From positions 1 to 64,000 of the forward strand of contig NZ_LXEN01000102.1 in the NCBI RefSeq assembly GCF_001654855.1: DNA of 64,000 bases. The letters are read 5' to 3'. The notes under the pieces are model-generated. The model did not search any database and was not told the origin of the DNA. It saw nothing but the letters and a program-made list of their open reading frames with translations. This DNA comes from Proteus myxofaciens ATCC 19692. GTDB taxonomy: Bacteria > Pseudomonadota > Gammaproteobacteria > Enterobacterales > Enterobacteriaceae. Positions 40,571-51,521 of this stretch are shown piece after piece. Numbering within the stretch: position 1 is the stretch's first letter; each line of letters opens with the position of its first letter. Made by a program: the position numbers and the translations under genes.

Positions 40571-41962
40571 TTAACGAGCGGTATTACGAAGCATAAGATA
40601 GATTTCCTCATTACCTCGCTTGATATTTAATGCAATAATAGGCTCTTTTTTCTCAATTTCTTTACGCACATCGCCAATTGATTTAATGGCCTCACGATTA
40701 ATACCAATAATAATATCGCCTTTTTGCAATCCCGCCCCCGCGGCTAAAGATCCTTTTTCAACAGAATCAACCATGACGCCTTTCATCTGTTTATCACTAT
40801 AATTGCTGAGAACTGCACCTTGTAATGCAGGGGTAATATTGTCAGCACGAGTCGCGTCACCAGATTGTTTTTCAAGAGTCACTTTGACATCCATTGGTTT
40901 ACCTTGACGGATTAATCCAATGGTAATTTCTTTACCTGGCGGTGTAGTACCCACTTTTGCTCTTAATTCTGCGAAGCTATTAATACGTTTACCATCAACT
41001 GAAATGAGAACATCACCTGGTTTAATACCCGCTTTTGCTGCAGATGAATCAGGTAATACTTCACTGACGAAAGCACCACGTTGAGCATCTATTTTAAAGG
41101 ATTTAGCAATATCAGCATTCATTTCTGTGCCACGAATGCCTAAAATACCGCGTTTTACCTCACCGTGGGTGATCAATTGTTGGCTGAGATCACGAGCCAT
41201 ATTACTAGGAATTGCAAAACCGATACCAATATTACCGCCACCAGGCGCTAAAATAGCGGTGTTAATTCCAATTAGTTCGCCATTTAAGTTAACTAATGCA
41301 CCACCCGAGTTACCACGGTTAATTGAGGCATCAGTTTGAATGAAATTCTCAAGACCTTCAAGGTTTAGCCCACTACGACCTAATGCAGAGATAATCCCTG
41401 ATGTTGCAGTTTGACCTAACCCGAAAGGATTACCAACGGCAACCGCAAAATCACCGACACGTAAATGATCTGAATCTGCCATTTTGATAGCAGTTAGGTT
41501 GCTAGGTTTCTCTATTTGTAAAAGAGCAATATCAGTTTGTGGATCGCTACCAATTAATTTAGCCGTAAATTCACGGCCATCATTGATTTGCAATTGAATC
41601 TTGTCAGCACCATCTACAACATGGTTATTGGTGAGGACATAGCCTTTTTCGGCATCAATAATGACACCAGAGCCTAATCCTTCAAAAGGGCGAGTACTTT
41701 GTTGCTGTGAAGGAAAGTTGGGGCCAAAGAAAAATTTGAATTCATCAGGAACTTGCTGATTTTGTACACGAGTACCAGATACATGTACGCTGACTACTGC
41801 TGGTAATACTTTTTCTAGCATGGGAGCAAGACTAGGAAGCGCTTCTCCTGATGATATTACCGCTGGCAATGCAGCCATACTGGTGCTAGGAATTGTGGAG
41901 AGTGATAAACCGACACTCATGGCTAACGCACTTAGTAACAATTTTCTTTTTTTAGTTAACAT
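40571..41962 (-). CDS. degQ: Periplasmic serine endoprotease DegQ
   Basis: DegQ is an HtrA-family protease/chaperone that degrades misfolded envelope proteins. The 463-residue protein has a signal peptide (about 1-30, cleavage after SMA), the trypsin-like domain with catalytic His (VLTNNHVV), Asp (TDIALLQI) and Ser (INRGNSGGALV), and two PDZ domains. The long Q-linker-like segment of DegP is short here, and the neighbours degS and zapG fit DegQ rather than DegP. Identity as DegQ rests on synteny and length. Confidence 0.93.
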   Translation of the reverse strand: MLTKKRKLLLSALAMSVGLSLSTIPSTSMAALPAVISSGEALPSLAPMLEKVLPAVVSVHVSGTRVQNQQVPDEFKFFFGPNFPSQQQSTRPFEGLGSGVIIDAEKGYVLTNNHVVDGADKIQLQINDGREFTAKLIGSDPQTDIALLQIEKPSNLTAIKMADSDHLRVGDFAVAVGNPFGLGQTATSGIISALGRSGLNLEGLENFIQTDASINRGNSGGALVNLNGELIGINTAILAPGGGNIGIGFAIPSNMARDLSQQLITHGEVKRGILGIRGTEMNADIAKSFKIDAQRGAFVSEVLPDSSAAKAGIKPGDVLISVDGKRINSFAELRAKVGTTPPGKEITIGLIRQGKPMDVKVTLEKQSGDATRADNITPALQGAVLSNYSDKQMKGVMVDSVEKGSLAAGAGLQKGDIIIGINREAIKSIGDVRKEIEKKEPIIALNIKRGNEEIYLMLRNTAR

Positions 41963-42160
41963 GAATTAGAGTCTCTTGATACAGTTATCAAAAATAGGTT
42001 TGAAGCCGAAACTTGGCTGGATGATTCTAAGACCTATTTTGGTAAGGGAAAGTTCAGTGATGAAAAGTGTGTTTCGCTTACTTTTACATGGATTTACAAG
42101 ACAATAGCTATCTTTAAAACCAAAATAAATTATTACCAAATTACTCATTTTAACGCTATA

Positions 42161-42189
42161 AAAAATAACGCCACATTAACTGTGGCGTT
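42161..42189 (-). terminator. Terminator after zapG
   Basis: A 9-bp stem (AACGCCACA/TGTGGCGTT) with a TTAAC loop is followed on the minus strand by ATTTTTTA. It lies six nt after the zapG stop codon and before the degQ promoter region (41963-42160), in which no gene is seen. Confidence 0.85.
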
Positions 42190-42194
42190 GTAAA

Positions 42195-42599
42195 TTAATT
42201 ATCTTTTTTATCAGTAGGTCTAAATAATCCAGAAGCCCCGTCAGAATAATCTCGAGGTGGCATCTTGACTGGAGACTGGTCATTCGCAGCTTCAGATTCA
42301 TTTAATCTATAGTTAAATGGATTTTCTTGAAGAGGCATGTCTGGCAGCAACTCGTTAGAGCTTTTAGCCATATGTTGATAAAGTTGGCGATAATCTTTTG
42401 CCATATTATCTAACAGCTCAGCACTTCTAGCGAAATGGCTGACAAGCTCATTACGATAAGTGTCTAACTCTTCTTTTTTAGTATCTAGCTCTGCTTTAAT
42501 AGCATCTTGATGGCGAATGGTTTTATTACCATAGCGCATAGCAAGTGCGCCGATGATAAGACCGACAACTAATCCAATCAGTGCATAAACCCAAACCAT
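42195..42599 (-). CDS. zapG: Z-ring associated protein ZapG (YhcB)
   Basis: ZapG is a small inner-membrane protein with an N-terminal helix (about 3-22) and a long cytoplasmic coiled coil (about 35-95, MRYGNKTIRHQDAIKAELDTKKEELDTY region), linked to cell division and envelope synthesis coordination. It has 134 residues, close to E. coli YhcB (132). It is divergent from zapE and upstream of degQ, the conserved order. The C-terminal tail is polar and disordered. Naming as ZapG follows family usage. Confidence 0.93.
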   Translation of the reverse strand: MVWVYALIGLVVGLIIGALAMRYGNKTIRHQDAIKAELDTKKEELDTYRNELVSHFARSAELLDNMAKDYRQLYQHMAKSSNELLPDMPLQENPFNYRLNESEAANDQSPVKMPPRDYSDGASGLFRPTDKKDN

Positions 42600-42800
42600 G
42601 GCAACTCCTTTTTATCTAATAATGAGGATGATGGATTCTTATAACATCATAACCGCTAAAAGGCATGGGTGGAATAATATCCTTAAGCTTAATATGAAAT
42701 TCCTGTGTTACCTCGATGTTAAAATAGTTTTGAATGCTTATAATGGAAACAATATAGGCTACTCATCAACTTGTCTTAAAATTAAGAACAGAGGGCATTC

Positions 42801-43916
42801 ATGACTGTTACTTCGCCGTTATCTCTTTATGAAGCCGCATTAAAGCAAGGCGAATATCAACCTGATGATATTCAAAGACAAACGGTTAACTCTCTTCAAC
42901 AGATATATCATGCGTTACTGAAAGAGAAAATACCGAATAAACCATCGTTATCGCAACGATTGTTTTCTCGGTTTCAGTCTAAAAAAGAAAAAATATCACC
43001 TGTACGCGGTTTATATATGTGGGGAGGGGTAGGACGAGGTAAAACATGGTTGATGGATATGTTTTATCATAGTTTACCTACAGAGCGTAAATTGCGCCTT
43101 CATTTTCATCGCTTTATGTTACGAGTACAAGATGAATTAAAAGAATTACAAGGAAAAGAAAATCCTCTTGAGATTATTGCTGATGGATTTAAGGCACAAA
43201 CTGATGTGTTGTGTTTTGATGAGTTTTTTGTATCAGATATTACAGATGCGATGATTTTAGGTACGTTACTGGAAGCGCTTTTTGCGAGAGGTATCACGTT
43301 AATAGCAACGTCTAACATCCCTCCTGATGAACTTTATCGCAATGGTTTGCAACGAGCTCGGTTTTTACCTGCGATAGAGCAGATAAAACTTTATTGTGAC
43401 ATTCTGAATGTAGATGCCGGTATTGATTATCGGTTACGTACCTTAACTCAAGCCCATCTTTTCTTATCGCCATTAACAGATAAGAACCGACATGAAATGG
43501 ATAGAATTTTCATTAATTTGGCAAATAACAATGCCTCGCCAGAAAAAGTATTGACGATTAACCATCGACCAATGGAAATCAGAAATTCGTCAAATGGAGT
43601 ATTGGCGGTAAATTTTGATACGTTATGCGTTGATGCGCGTAGCCAATTAGACTATATCGAGCTTTCAAAACACTATCATACGGTTTTATTGTATGAAATG
43701 AAGCAAATGGGTACAGCAAAAGAAGATGTCGCTCGCCGGTTTCTTGCTTTAGTGGATGAGTTTTATGAGCGCAAAGTAAAACTGATTATTAATGCTGATG
43801 TTGAAATGAATGAAATTTATCAAGGGCATTTCTTAGCATTTGAATATCAACGCTGTTTATCTCGCTTGCAAGAAATGCAAAGTGAGGAATATCTTATTCA
43901 GCCTCATCTTGCGTAA
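42801..43916 (+). CDS. zapE: Cell division ATPase ZapE (YhcM)
   Basis: ZapE is an AFG1-like AAA+ ATPase that acts on the Z-ring under stress and low oxygen. It has 371 residues with Walker A GGVGRGKTW (about 71-79), Walker B CFDEFFV (about 138-144) and sensor-1 ATSNIPPDEL. An AGAGGGC site precedes the ATG. It is divergent from zapG. The 428-nt space to rplM has no gene. Confidence 0.96.
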   Translation: MTVTSPLSLYEAALKQGEYQPDDIQRQTVNSLQQIYHALLKEKIPNKPSLSQRLFSRFQSKKEKISPVRGLYMWGGVGRGKTWLMDMFYHSLPTERKLRLHFHRFMLRVQDELKELQGKENPLEIIADGFKAQTDVLCFDEFFVSDITDAMILGTLLEALFARGITLIATSNIPPDELYRNGLQRARFLPAIEQIKLYCDILNVDAGIDYRLRTLTQAHLFLSPLTDKNRHEMDRIFINLANNNASPEKVLTINHRPMEIRNSSNGVLAVNFDTLCVDARSQLDYIELSKHYHTVLLYEMKQMGTAKEDVARRFLALVDEFYERKVKLIINADVEMNEIYQGHFLAFEYQRCLSRLQEMQSEEYLIQPHLA

Positions 43917-44773
<857 letters not shown>

Positions 44774-44785
44774 TCGGGATAATAG

Positions 44786-45181
<396 letters not shown>

Positions 45182-45818
45182 TTTGTTATCTTCTTTTAGA
45201 TATCAATTTGATGTTGAAAACCCGTCTTTACAGGCGGGTTTTTTATTTTGATGTTGTTGGTAACTTGTGATGAGATAATTGATAAATAAATGACTCTCTT
45301 TATCTTGATTTAGGTTTGATCTTATGAGTGCGAAAAGGATAAGTATTTAGATGTAGATACTGTTTTTTGTTATATTTCAGAATTTAAAACTTACTTTAAA
45401 GGTATTTGTGTATATTGTATCGAATTATTCGCATAAGCCCCCCTAAGTAACCAGAAATCTGATATGATAGCGTTCTTTCGTATCTTTCTGTCAAATAATA
45501 ATGTTGCAATGAGTTTCTTATTGCACGATATAAGGCGCGTAATTTTTAGAAGTCATACCAAAACTATTACTATACTATTTAACCTGTGATTGTTTTGGTA
45601 TTGCTTGATAATGATATGTACCGTGAAGACAGGTAGAAGTTCACCTCTGTAGAATAAGGCTATCTGACGATAATGCTTTTATACAGGTTGTTACCCAATA
45701 AGATTATATCACTTAACTCTTATTTTAGTTAACCGCGTTGGTGTGCTTGTCTTTTAGGAATGGGGGAATAATAGCATTGAGCTTATTATTCCTTTAATTG
45801 ATTAACTTGGAGGTTTTC
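45182..45818 (+). promoter_or_regulatory. rpsI-sspA intergenic region (637 nt)
   Basis: After the rpsI terminator (45216-45247) about 570 nt hold no gene. Visible structures are an imperfect hairpin TTGCAATGAG...CTTATTGCA (around 45503-45523) and a perfect 10-bp inverted repeat ATACCAAAAC/GTTTTGGTAT (45555-45564 with 45592-45601) enclosing 27 nt. A TATGAT at 45463-45468 could be a -10, without a good -35. The region is long for an sspA leader. Confidence 0.5.
45216..45247 (+). terminator. Terminator after rpsI
   Basis: A stem AAAACCCGTC / GGCGGGTTTT with a TTTACA loop (one G-T pair) is followed by a run of T residues. It lies 35 nt beyond the rpsI stop. Confidence 0.85.
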
Positions 45819-46460
45819 ATGGCTGTCGCTGCCAACAAACGTTCGGTAATGACTTTGTTTTCCGGTCCGACTGATATTTTCAGCCATCAGGTCAGAATTG
45901 TCCTTGCGGAGAAAGGTGTCAGTGTTGAAATTGAACAGGTTGAAGCTGGTAATCTTCCACAGGATCTTATCGATCTTAACCCATACCAAAGTGTGCCGAC
46001 TTTGGTTGATCGTGAGCTGACCCTGTATGATTCACGCATCATCATGGAATATCTTGATGAACGCTTCCCTCATCCTCCTTTAATGCCAGTATATCCAGTT
46101 GCACGTGGTAGCAGCCGTTTGATGATGCACCGTATTGAGCAAGACTGGTATACTTTAATGAACGCTATTGAGAAAGGCTCAGAGCAACAAGCAAATGCTG
46201 CACGTAAACAGCTTGCTGAAGAGTTATTAGCGATATCTCCAGTATTTAAAGAATATCCATACTTTATGAGCGAAGAGTTCAGCCTGGTTGATTGCTATCT
46301 TGCTCCATTGTTATGGCGTCTTCCTGTGCTGGGCGTTGATTTAAGTGGTGCTGGCGCTAAAGATGTACAAATTTATATGCAACGTGTTTTTGAGCGCGAT
46401 TCTTTCCTCGCATCATTAACTGAAGCAGAGCGCGAAATGCGCTTACCATCAAGAGGATAA
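45819..46460 (+). CDS. sspA: Stringent starvation protein A
   Basis: SspA is an RNA polymerase-associated factor with a glutathione-transferase fold that alters sigma-70 transcription, represses H-NS accumulation and mediates acid and stationary-phase tolerance. It has 213 residues: thioredoxin-like N-terminal half (TLFSGPTDIFSHQVRIVLAEKG) and helical C-terminal half (DCYLAPLLWRLP). It has lost the GST catalytic residue, as in the family. The ATG at 45819 with TTGGAGG is chosen; an upstream ATG at 45798 is not conserved. It is followed by sspB after 6 nt. Confidence 0.97.
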   Translation: MAVAANKRSVMTLFSGPTDIFSHQVRIVLAEKGVSVEIEQVEAGNLPQDLIDLNPYQSVPTLVDRELTLYDSRIIMEYLDERFPHPPLMPVYPVARGSSRLMMHRIEQDWYTLMNAIEKGSEQQANAARKQLAEELLAISPVFKEYPYFMSEEFSLVDCYLAPLLWRLPVLGVDLSGAGAKDVQIYMQRVFERDSFLASLTEAEREMRLPSRG

Positions 46461-46466
46461 TAGAGC

Positions 46467-46970
46467 ATGGAGATTATTGATATGTCTCCGCGCCGTCCGC
46501 ATTTATTGCGTGCGCATTATGACTGGATACTTGAAAACGGTTTAACGCCACATCTTGTCGTTGATGTGAATATCGTTGGTGTTCAAGCCCCTATGGAATA
46601 TGCGCACGATGGTCAGATTGTTCTAAATATTTCACCTCGTGCTGTGAGTAATCTTGAATTAACACTTCAACAGGTACTATTTAGCGCAAGCTTTGGTGGA
46701 ATACCTCGTAAAGTACGAGTGCCAATGGTTGCTGTTATGGCTATTTATGCGCGAGAAAATGGTGCGGGAATGATGTTTGAACCTGAACCTGCATATGAAA
46801 ATGGTCAACCATCTATCGTTGAAGAAGATGAAGACGTCTTTGATACATCAGCAACAGAAGGTTTAACATTGGTGACTGATGAACATTCGACTGAGGATGA
46901 CGCTTCTCCTGATGATGACCCTGAGCCACCTCGTCCAACAGGTCGCCCATCACTGCGTGTTGTTAAATAA
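46467..46970 (+). CDS. sspB: ClpXP adaptor SspB
   Basis: SspB tethers ssrA-tagged proteins to ClpXP and also delivers RseA fragments, so it links with DegS signalling. The 167-residue protein has an ssrA-binding domain (about 1-115: SPRRPHLLRAHYDW, MEYAHDGQIVLNISPRAVSNLEL, FGGIPRKVRVP) followed by a long acidic, disordered linker (about 130-158) and the ClpX-binding tail RPSLRVVK. It is cotranscribed with sspA. Identification secure. Confidence 0.97.
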   Translation: MEIIDMSPRRPHLLRAHYDWILENGLTPHLVVDVNIVGVQAPMEYAHDGQIVLNISPRAVSNLELTLQQVLFSASFGGIPRKVRVPMVAVMAIYARENGAGMMFEPEPAYENGQPSIVEEDEDVFDTSATEGLTLVTDEHSTEDDASPDDDPEPPRPTGRPSLRVVK

Positions 46971-47008
46971 TTTTTCTTATTTTCTTATAAAGAAAAATCA
47001 GTATATAT

Positions 47009-47040
47009 AATAAACCCAGCATCAAGCTGGGTTTATTTTT
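47009..47040. terminator. Bidirectional terminator between sspB and the amidohydrolase gene
   Basis: A stem of 9-11 bp (TAAACCCAGC / GCTGGGTTTA) with a 5-nt loop (ATCAA) has T-runs on both sides. It lies between convergent sspB and the M20 gene. Confidence 0.85.
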
Positions 47041-47058
47041 ATCTTTGTTTTATCGGTT

Positions 47059-48327
47059 TTACTTTAACAATTCAGTTAAACACCCAGTATAAAGTGTGAC
47101 TGCGGTCATCAATTGTTTCTCATCAAAATCAAAGCCAGCTTGATGATGTCCTGCTGTTCTATCTGCACCTACGACGAAATAAAGTGATTTACCACCACAA
47201 CGTTGTACGCGCTTTGCTAACACTGTTGCATCTTCACTGCCACCAAATGGGCGAGTTGCAATTGCGGTTAATTCAGGGTGTTGATTAACCACTTTTGTCA
47301 TTACATCAATAAGAGCTTGATCATTCGTGAGATCAACCGCTTCTCCCATAATTTCACTTTCCATTTCTAGCTGAAAACTATGCGCAGCACCTTCTGCCAT
47401 ACGTACTGCATTTTCTGCCATAAATCGGTTTATTTCTTCATTTTCGCCACGAACTTCAATTTGCATTTCAGCATTGGCTGGCGTGACATTTCTGCCTTCA
47501 CCCGCTTTTAATACACCAATATTAATACGAGACATGCCTTTACCATGACGTGAAATTCCTAGCATTTGCGTTGCTGCATGGCATGCTCCAGCTAATGCAT
47601 TACGCCCAAGCTCTGGCTCAGCACCAGCATGAGAAGGGGCGCCTTTAAAACGAAAATCATATTTAGTGGTGCATAAAAAGTGCGTCGGATTAATAACGAT
47701 TTCACCACTATTTGCAATAAAGCCTAAATGAGCACCTAAAAAATAATCTGCATCATCAGCAATACCGCTTTCCGCCATGGCTCTTGCGCCACGAACGCCT
47801 TCTTCAGCAGGTTGGAATAATAGTTTTACTTTACCAACTAGTTTATCTTTATTTTCAACTAGCCAATGCGCAACACCTAAACCAATTGAAATATGTCCAT
47901 CATGACCACAAGCGTGCATTTCACCTGCATGGCACGAGGCAAAATTTTCCGCATAAGGACGATGTGTTTGCTCTGTCGTTTCTGTTACACCAACACAGTC
48001 AATATCAAAACGTAATGCGACAGTAGGACCTGCTTTGCCGCTATCAAAAATCGCAACACATCCTGTAAGCTCTTGCATTTCAGCGAGTAAGTCTTCATCA
48101 ACATGATGTTCCCTTGCAACAGCTAAGCCTTTTTCAACAATTTGACGGCGACGACCAAAAGCAAATTCTTGGTTAATCACCTCAGGGCCTACGCTAACTT
48201 TTAAGCCAAGCTGGCGTAATTCTTTGACTATTTTTGCGGTTGTTAAAAATTCAGACCAGCCAATTTCAGGATATTGGTGAAACTCACGACGCCAATTGAT
48301 TAATTTTTCGAGTGTAATTGCTGACAT
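47059..48327 (-). CDS. AbgA-like M20 family amidohydrolase
   Basis: This cytoplasmic zinc-dependent amidohydrolase of the M20/M40 peptidase family has 422 residues. Metal-ligand motifs HACGHDGH (about 138-145) and the QPAEEGVRGA loop are present, along with a dimerisation lid domain (about 205-320) and the GSEDATVL and AGHHQAGFDF segments. Overall pattern resembles AbgA, which with AbgB splits p-aminobenzoyl-glutamate, but no AbgB-like gene is adjacent. The substrate is unknown: an N-acyl- or aryl-amino acid or dipeptide. The gene lies 14 nt after a DcuC-family carrier and is likely cotranscribed with it, suggesting uptake then hydrolysis. Confidence 0.85.
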   Translation of the reverse strand: MSAITLEKLINWRREFHQYPEIGWSEFLTTAKIVKELRQLGLKVSVGPEVINQEFAFGRRRQIVEKGLAVAREHHVDEDLLAEMQELTGCVAIFDSGKAGPTVALRFDIDCVGVTETTEQTHRPYAENFASCHAGEMHACGHDGHISIGLGVAHWLVENKDKLVGKVKLLFQPAEEGVRGARAMAESGIADDADYFLGAHLGFIANSGEIVINPTHFLCTTKYDFRFKGAPSHAGAEPELGRNALAGACHAATQMLGISRHGKGMSRINIGVLKAGEGRNVTPANAEMQIEVRGENEEINRFMAENAVRMAEGAAHSFQLEMESEIMGEAVDLTNDQALIDVMTKVVNQHPELTAIATRPFGGSEDATVLAKRVQRCGGKSLYFVVGADRTAGHHQAGFDFDEKQLMTAVTLYTGCLTELLK

Positions 48328-48341
48328 TTTGATTTCTCCAC

Positions 48342-49610
48342 TTATAGCATAAACAATGCAACCGCAATAACGGCGATTATCATGCCGGGTGCAGTACGTT
48401 TTGCGATTTCCATAGGGTTAATATTTGCAAGTCCTGCACATACAATAGCAGCACCAGCAAGAGGAGACATAGTACGGCCTAATGCACCTGATAATGCAGC
48501 TGCCATACCCATATCTGGAATTTCATAGCCAAACTGAGAAGCGAAAGGTGTTACTGTTTCATTAAAAGCAAATGCGGCTGCGTCACCAGAGCCTGTGATG
48601 ATCCCCATTAAGAATGGCCCTAATGTACCTCCCCAGCGAGCAAACTCAGGAGAATGAGTTAAGAAGCTAATAAATGCATCGATTAAGCCAGAAGCCTTTA
48701 AACCTGCTGCAAATACAGCGGCTGCAATAATAATACCCAACACATCGCCATAGGCATTACCCATTCCTTTAAAGAACTCTTTGGTAATTGCTGATGGGCT
48801 AGTTAGCGTAATAATTAAAGCATAAATAGTCCCAATTAACATGGCTGCTGGTACTGAGAGTTTGAAACTACTAAAGGTATCGAAGAAGGGTAATATTAAT
48901 AAAAGAAGTGGAATAAACGGTGCTGTTGCATATAAATAATTAGGTCTAACAGCTTCAGTGGAGGAGGATGAACTTGTATCTCCTGTGGAAGTAACCGTCA
49001 TTTTGTACTCTTTTTTTACCAGAGCAACTGCGGCTAAAGCAACGGCAGCAATCCCACCTGCCATTAAGCTATAAGGGCTATGACGTGCTATTAAATCAAC
49101 AACTTCCATATTTGCCATATTAGCAACAAATGCATTATGCGACATACCAGGGCTCAACATCGAGCCAATAGTACCACATAATACTGCACCACCAGCAATA
49201 GCAGGATGAATACGGGCTGCAATTAATAATGGAATTAATGTAGCACCAACAGCCGCAGCACATCCTGCTGCTGAAGGTATCGCTATATTAATGAAATAAG
49301 TCACAATTACTGTGGCTGGAATTAAAAAGAAGCCTAAACGCGTTAATACTTTTGATAATACATGTACTAAATGCATATCACATTTAGTGTATTTCATTAC
49401 GTAAGCAAACCCCATGCTGGAACAAATAGCTTGAATTAATGAAGATGAAACCATTCTTTCACTAAATGCCGTAAAAGCATCAAGTGGTGTTAGGCTTAAA
49501 ATACATAATAATAAACCAGAACCAATTAATACCATTCGAGTTTCATATTTTTTTATTAGCAGATAAATAGTTATAAGAATAACTACAACTGCAATGAGTT
49601 GCATCACCAT
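48342..49610 (-). CDS. DcuC-family anion transporter (C4-dicarboxylate-type)
   Basis: This 422-residue inner-membrane transporter of the C4-dicarboxylate uptake C (DcuC/DcuD) family has about twelve hydrophobic segments. The two similar halves each hold a conserved glycine-rich loop: CGTIGSMLSPGMSHNAFVANMA in the first and TGSGDAAAFAFNETVTP plus GALGRTMSPLAGAAIV in the second. An AGGGG site precedes the ATG at 49610. It is followed by the AbgA-like hydrolase. E. coli has dcuD in the same neighbourhood (near gltBD), so an orthologous or replaced role is plausible. FNR control is suggested by the box upstream. Whether it moves dicarboxylates or an amide is not known. Confidence 0.87.
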   Translation of the reverse strand: MVMQLIAVVVILITIYLLIKKYETRMVLIGSGLLLCILSLTPLDAFTAFSERMVSSSLIQAICSSMGFAYVMKYTKCDMHLVHVLSKVLTRLGFFLIPATVIVTYFINIAIPSAAGCAAAVGATLIPLLIAARIHPAIAGGAVLCGTIGSMLSPGMSHNAFVANMANMEVVDLIARHSPYSLMAGGIAAVALAAVALVKKEYKMTVTSTGDTSSSSSTEAVRPNYLYATAPFIPLLLLILPFFDTFSSFKLSVPAAMLIGTIYALIITLTSPSAITKEFFKGMGNAYGDVLGIIIAAAVFAAGLKASGLIDAFISFLTHSPEFARWGGTLGPFLMGIITGSGDAAAFAFNETVTPFASQFGYEIPDMGMAAALSGALGRTMSPLAGAAIVCAGLANINPMEIAKRTAPGMIIAVIAVALFML

Positions 49611-50114
49611 GGTGATCCCCTAGTTAATTATCATAAATCGAGTAATTAAAATAAAACAACCTAAAATCAGTAAATTATATTTTTATACAATATTATTAGG
49701 TAGTCCCATTATGATGCTAAGGATTAAGTAATATTTGATTGTTATCAATTTTAAGGATTGAAAAGAATCTATTTTTTTAGACTGTGATGCTATTAACAAA
49801 TATAAACAGATATTTATTATTAAACATGACAAAAAAGTTAAATAAAAAGAGGAAAAGTAAAATGGCAGAATTAAATGAAATTAAATATAATAAAATAAAA
49901 TTATTTTAGTAAGTAAAATAAATATTATTTTTTATAAAAAATAAAACTAAAAATTATATAAATAATGAAAATTATAATTCTAATACAACGATGAGAATTA
50001 AATATTATTTATTAATGATAGTATAGATTGATAAGGTTATCCCATTTTTATTAAATGAGATAACACATAAGTAGGATAAATTATTTTCTTTATAGTGAGG
50101 CTATTAAATGATGA
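49611..50114. promoter_or_regulatory. dcuC-like operon promoter region and gltD 3' flank (504 nt)
   Basis: No gene is recognised with confidence. The region is about as AT-rich as any in the window. It contains the FNR box and -10 of the dcuC-like operon (49708-49748). A tiny plus-strand frame at 49862-49909 (15 codons, AGAGGAAAAG upstream) is noted but not called. The gltD stop follows at 50115. Confidence 0.6.
49708..49748 (-). promoter_or_regulatory. FNR-dependent class II promoter upstream of the dcuC-like gene
   Basis: TTGAT-TGTT-ATCAA at 49735-49748 is a perfect FNR site (TTGAT-N4-ATCAA). On the minus strand 21 nt after it lies CATAAT (49713-49708), a good -10. This places the FNR site at about -41, the class II activating position. 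The predicted transcript begins near 49701, leaving a leader of about 90 nt before the ATG at 49610. Confidence 0.8.

Positions 50115-51521
<1,407 letters not shown>

Noticed and set aside
41966-42148. 60-codon minus-strand frame upstream of degQ
   Set aside because: Lies in the degQ control region, has no Shine-Dalgarno site and no family resemblance.
49862-49909. 15-codon plus-strand frame with AGAGGAAAAG upstream
   Set aside because: Good ribosome site, but in A-rich DNA such sites arise by chance, there is no visible promoter and the peptide is unremarkable. Too weak to call.
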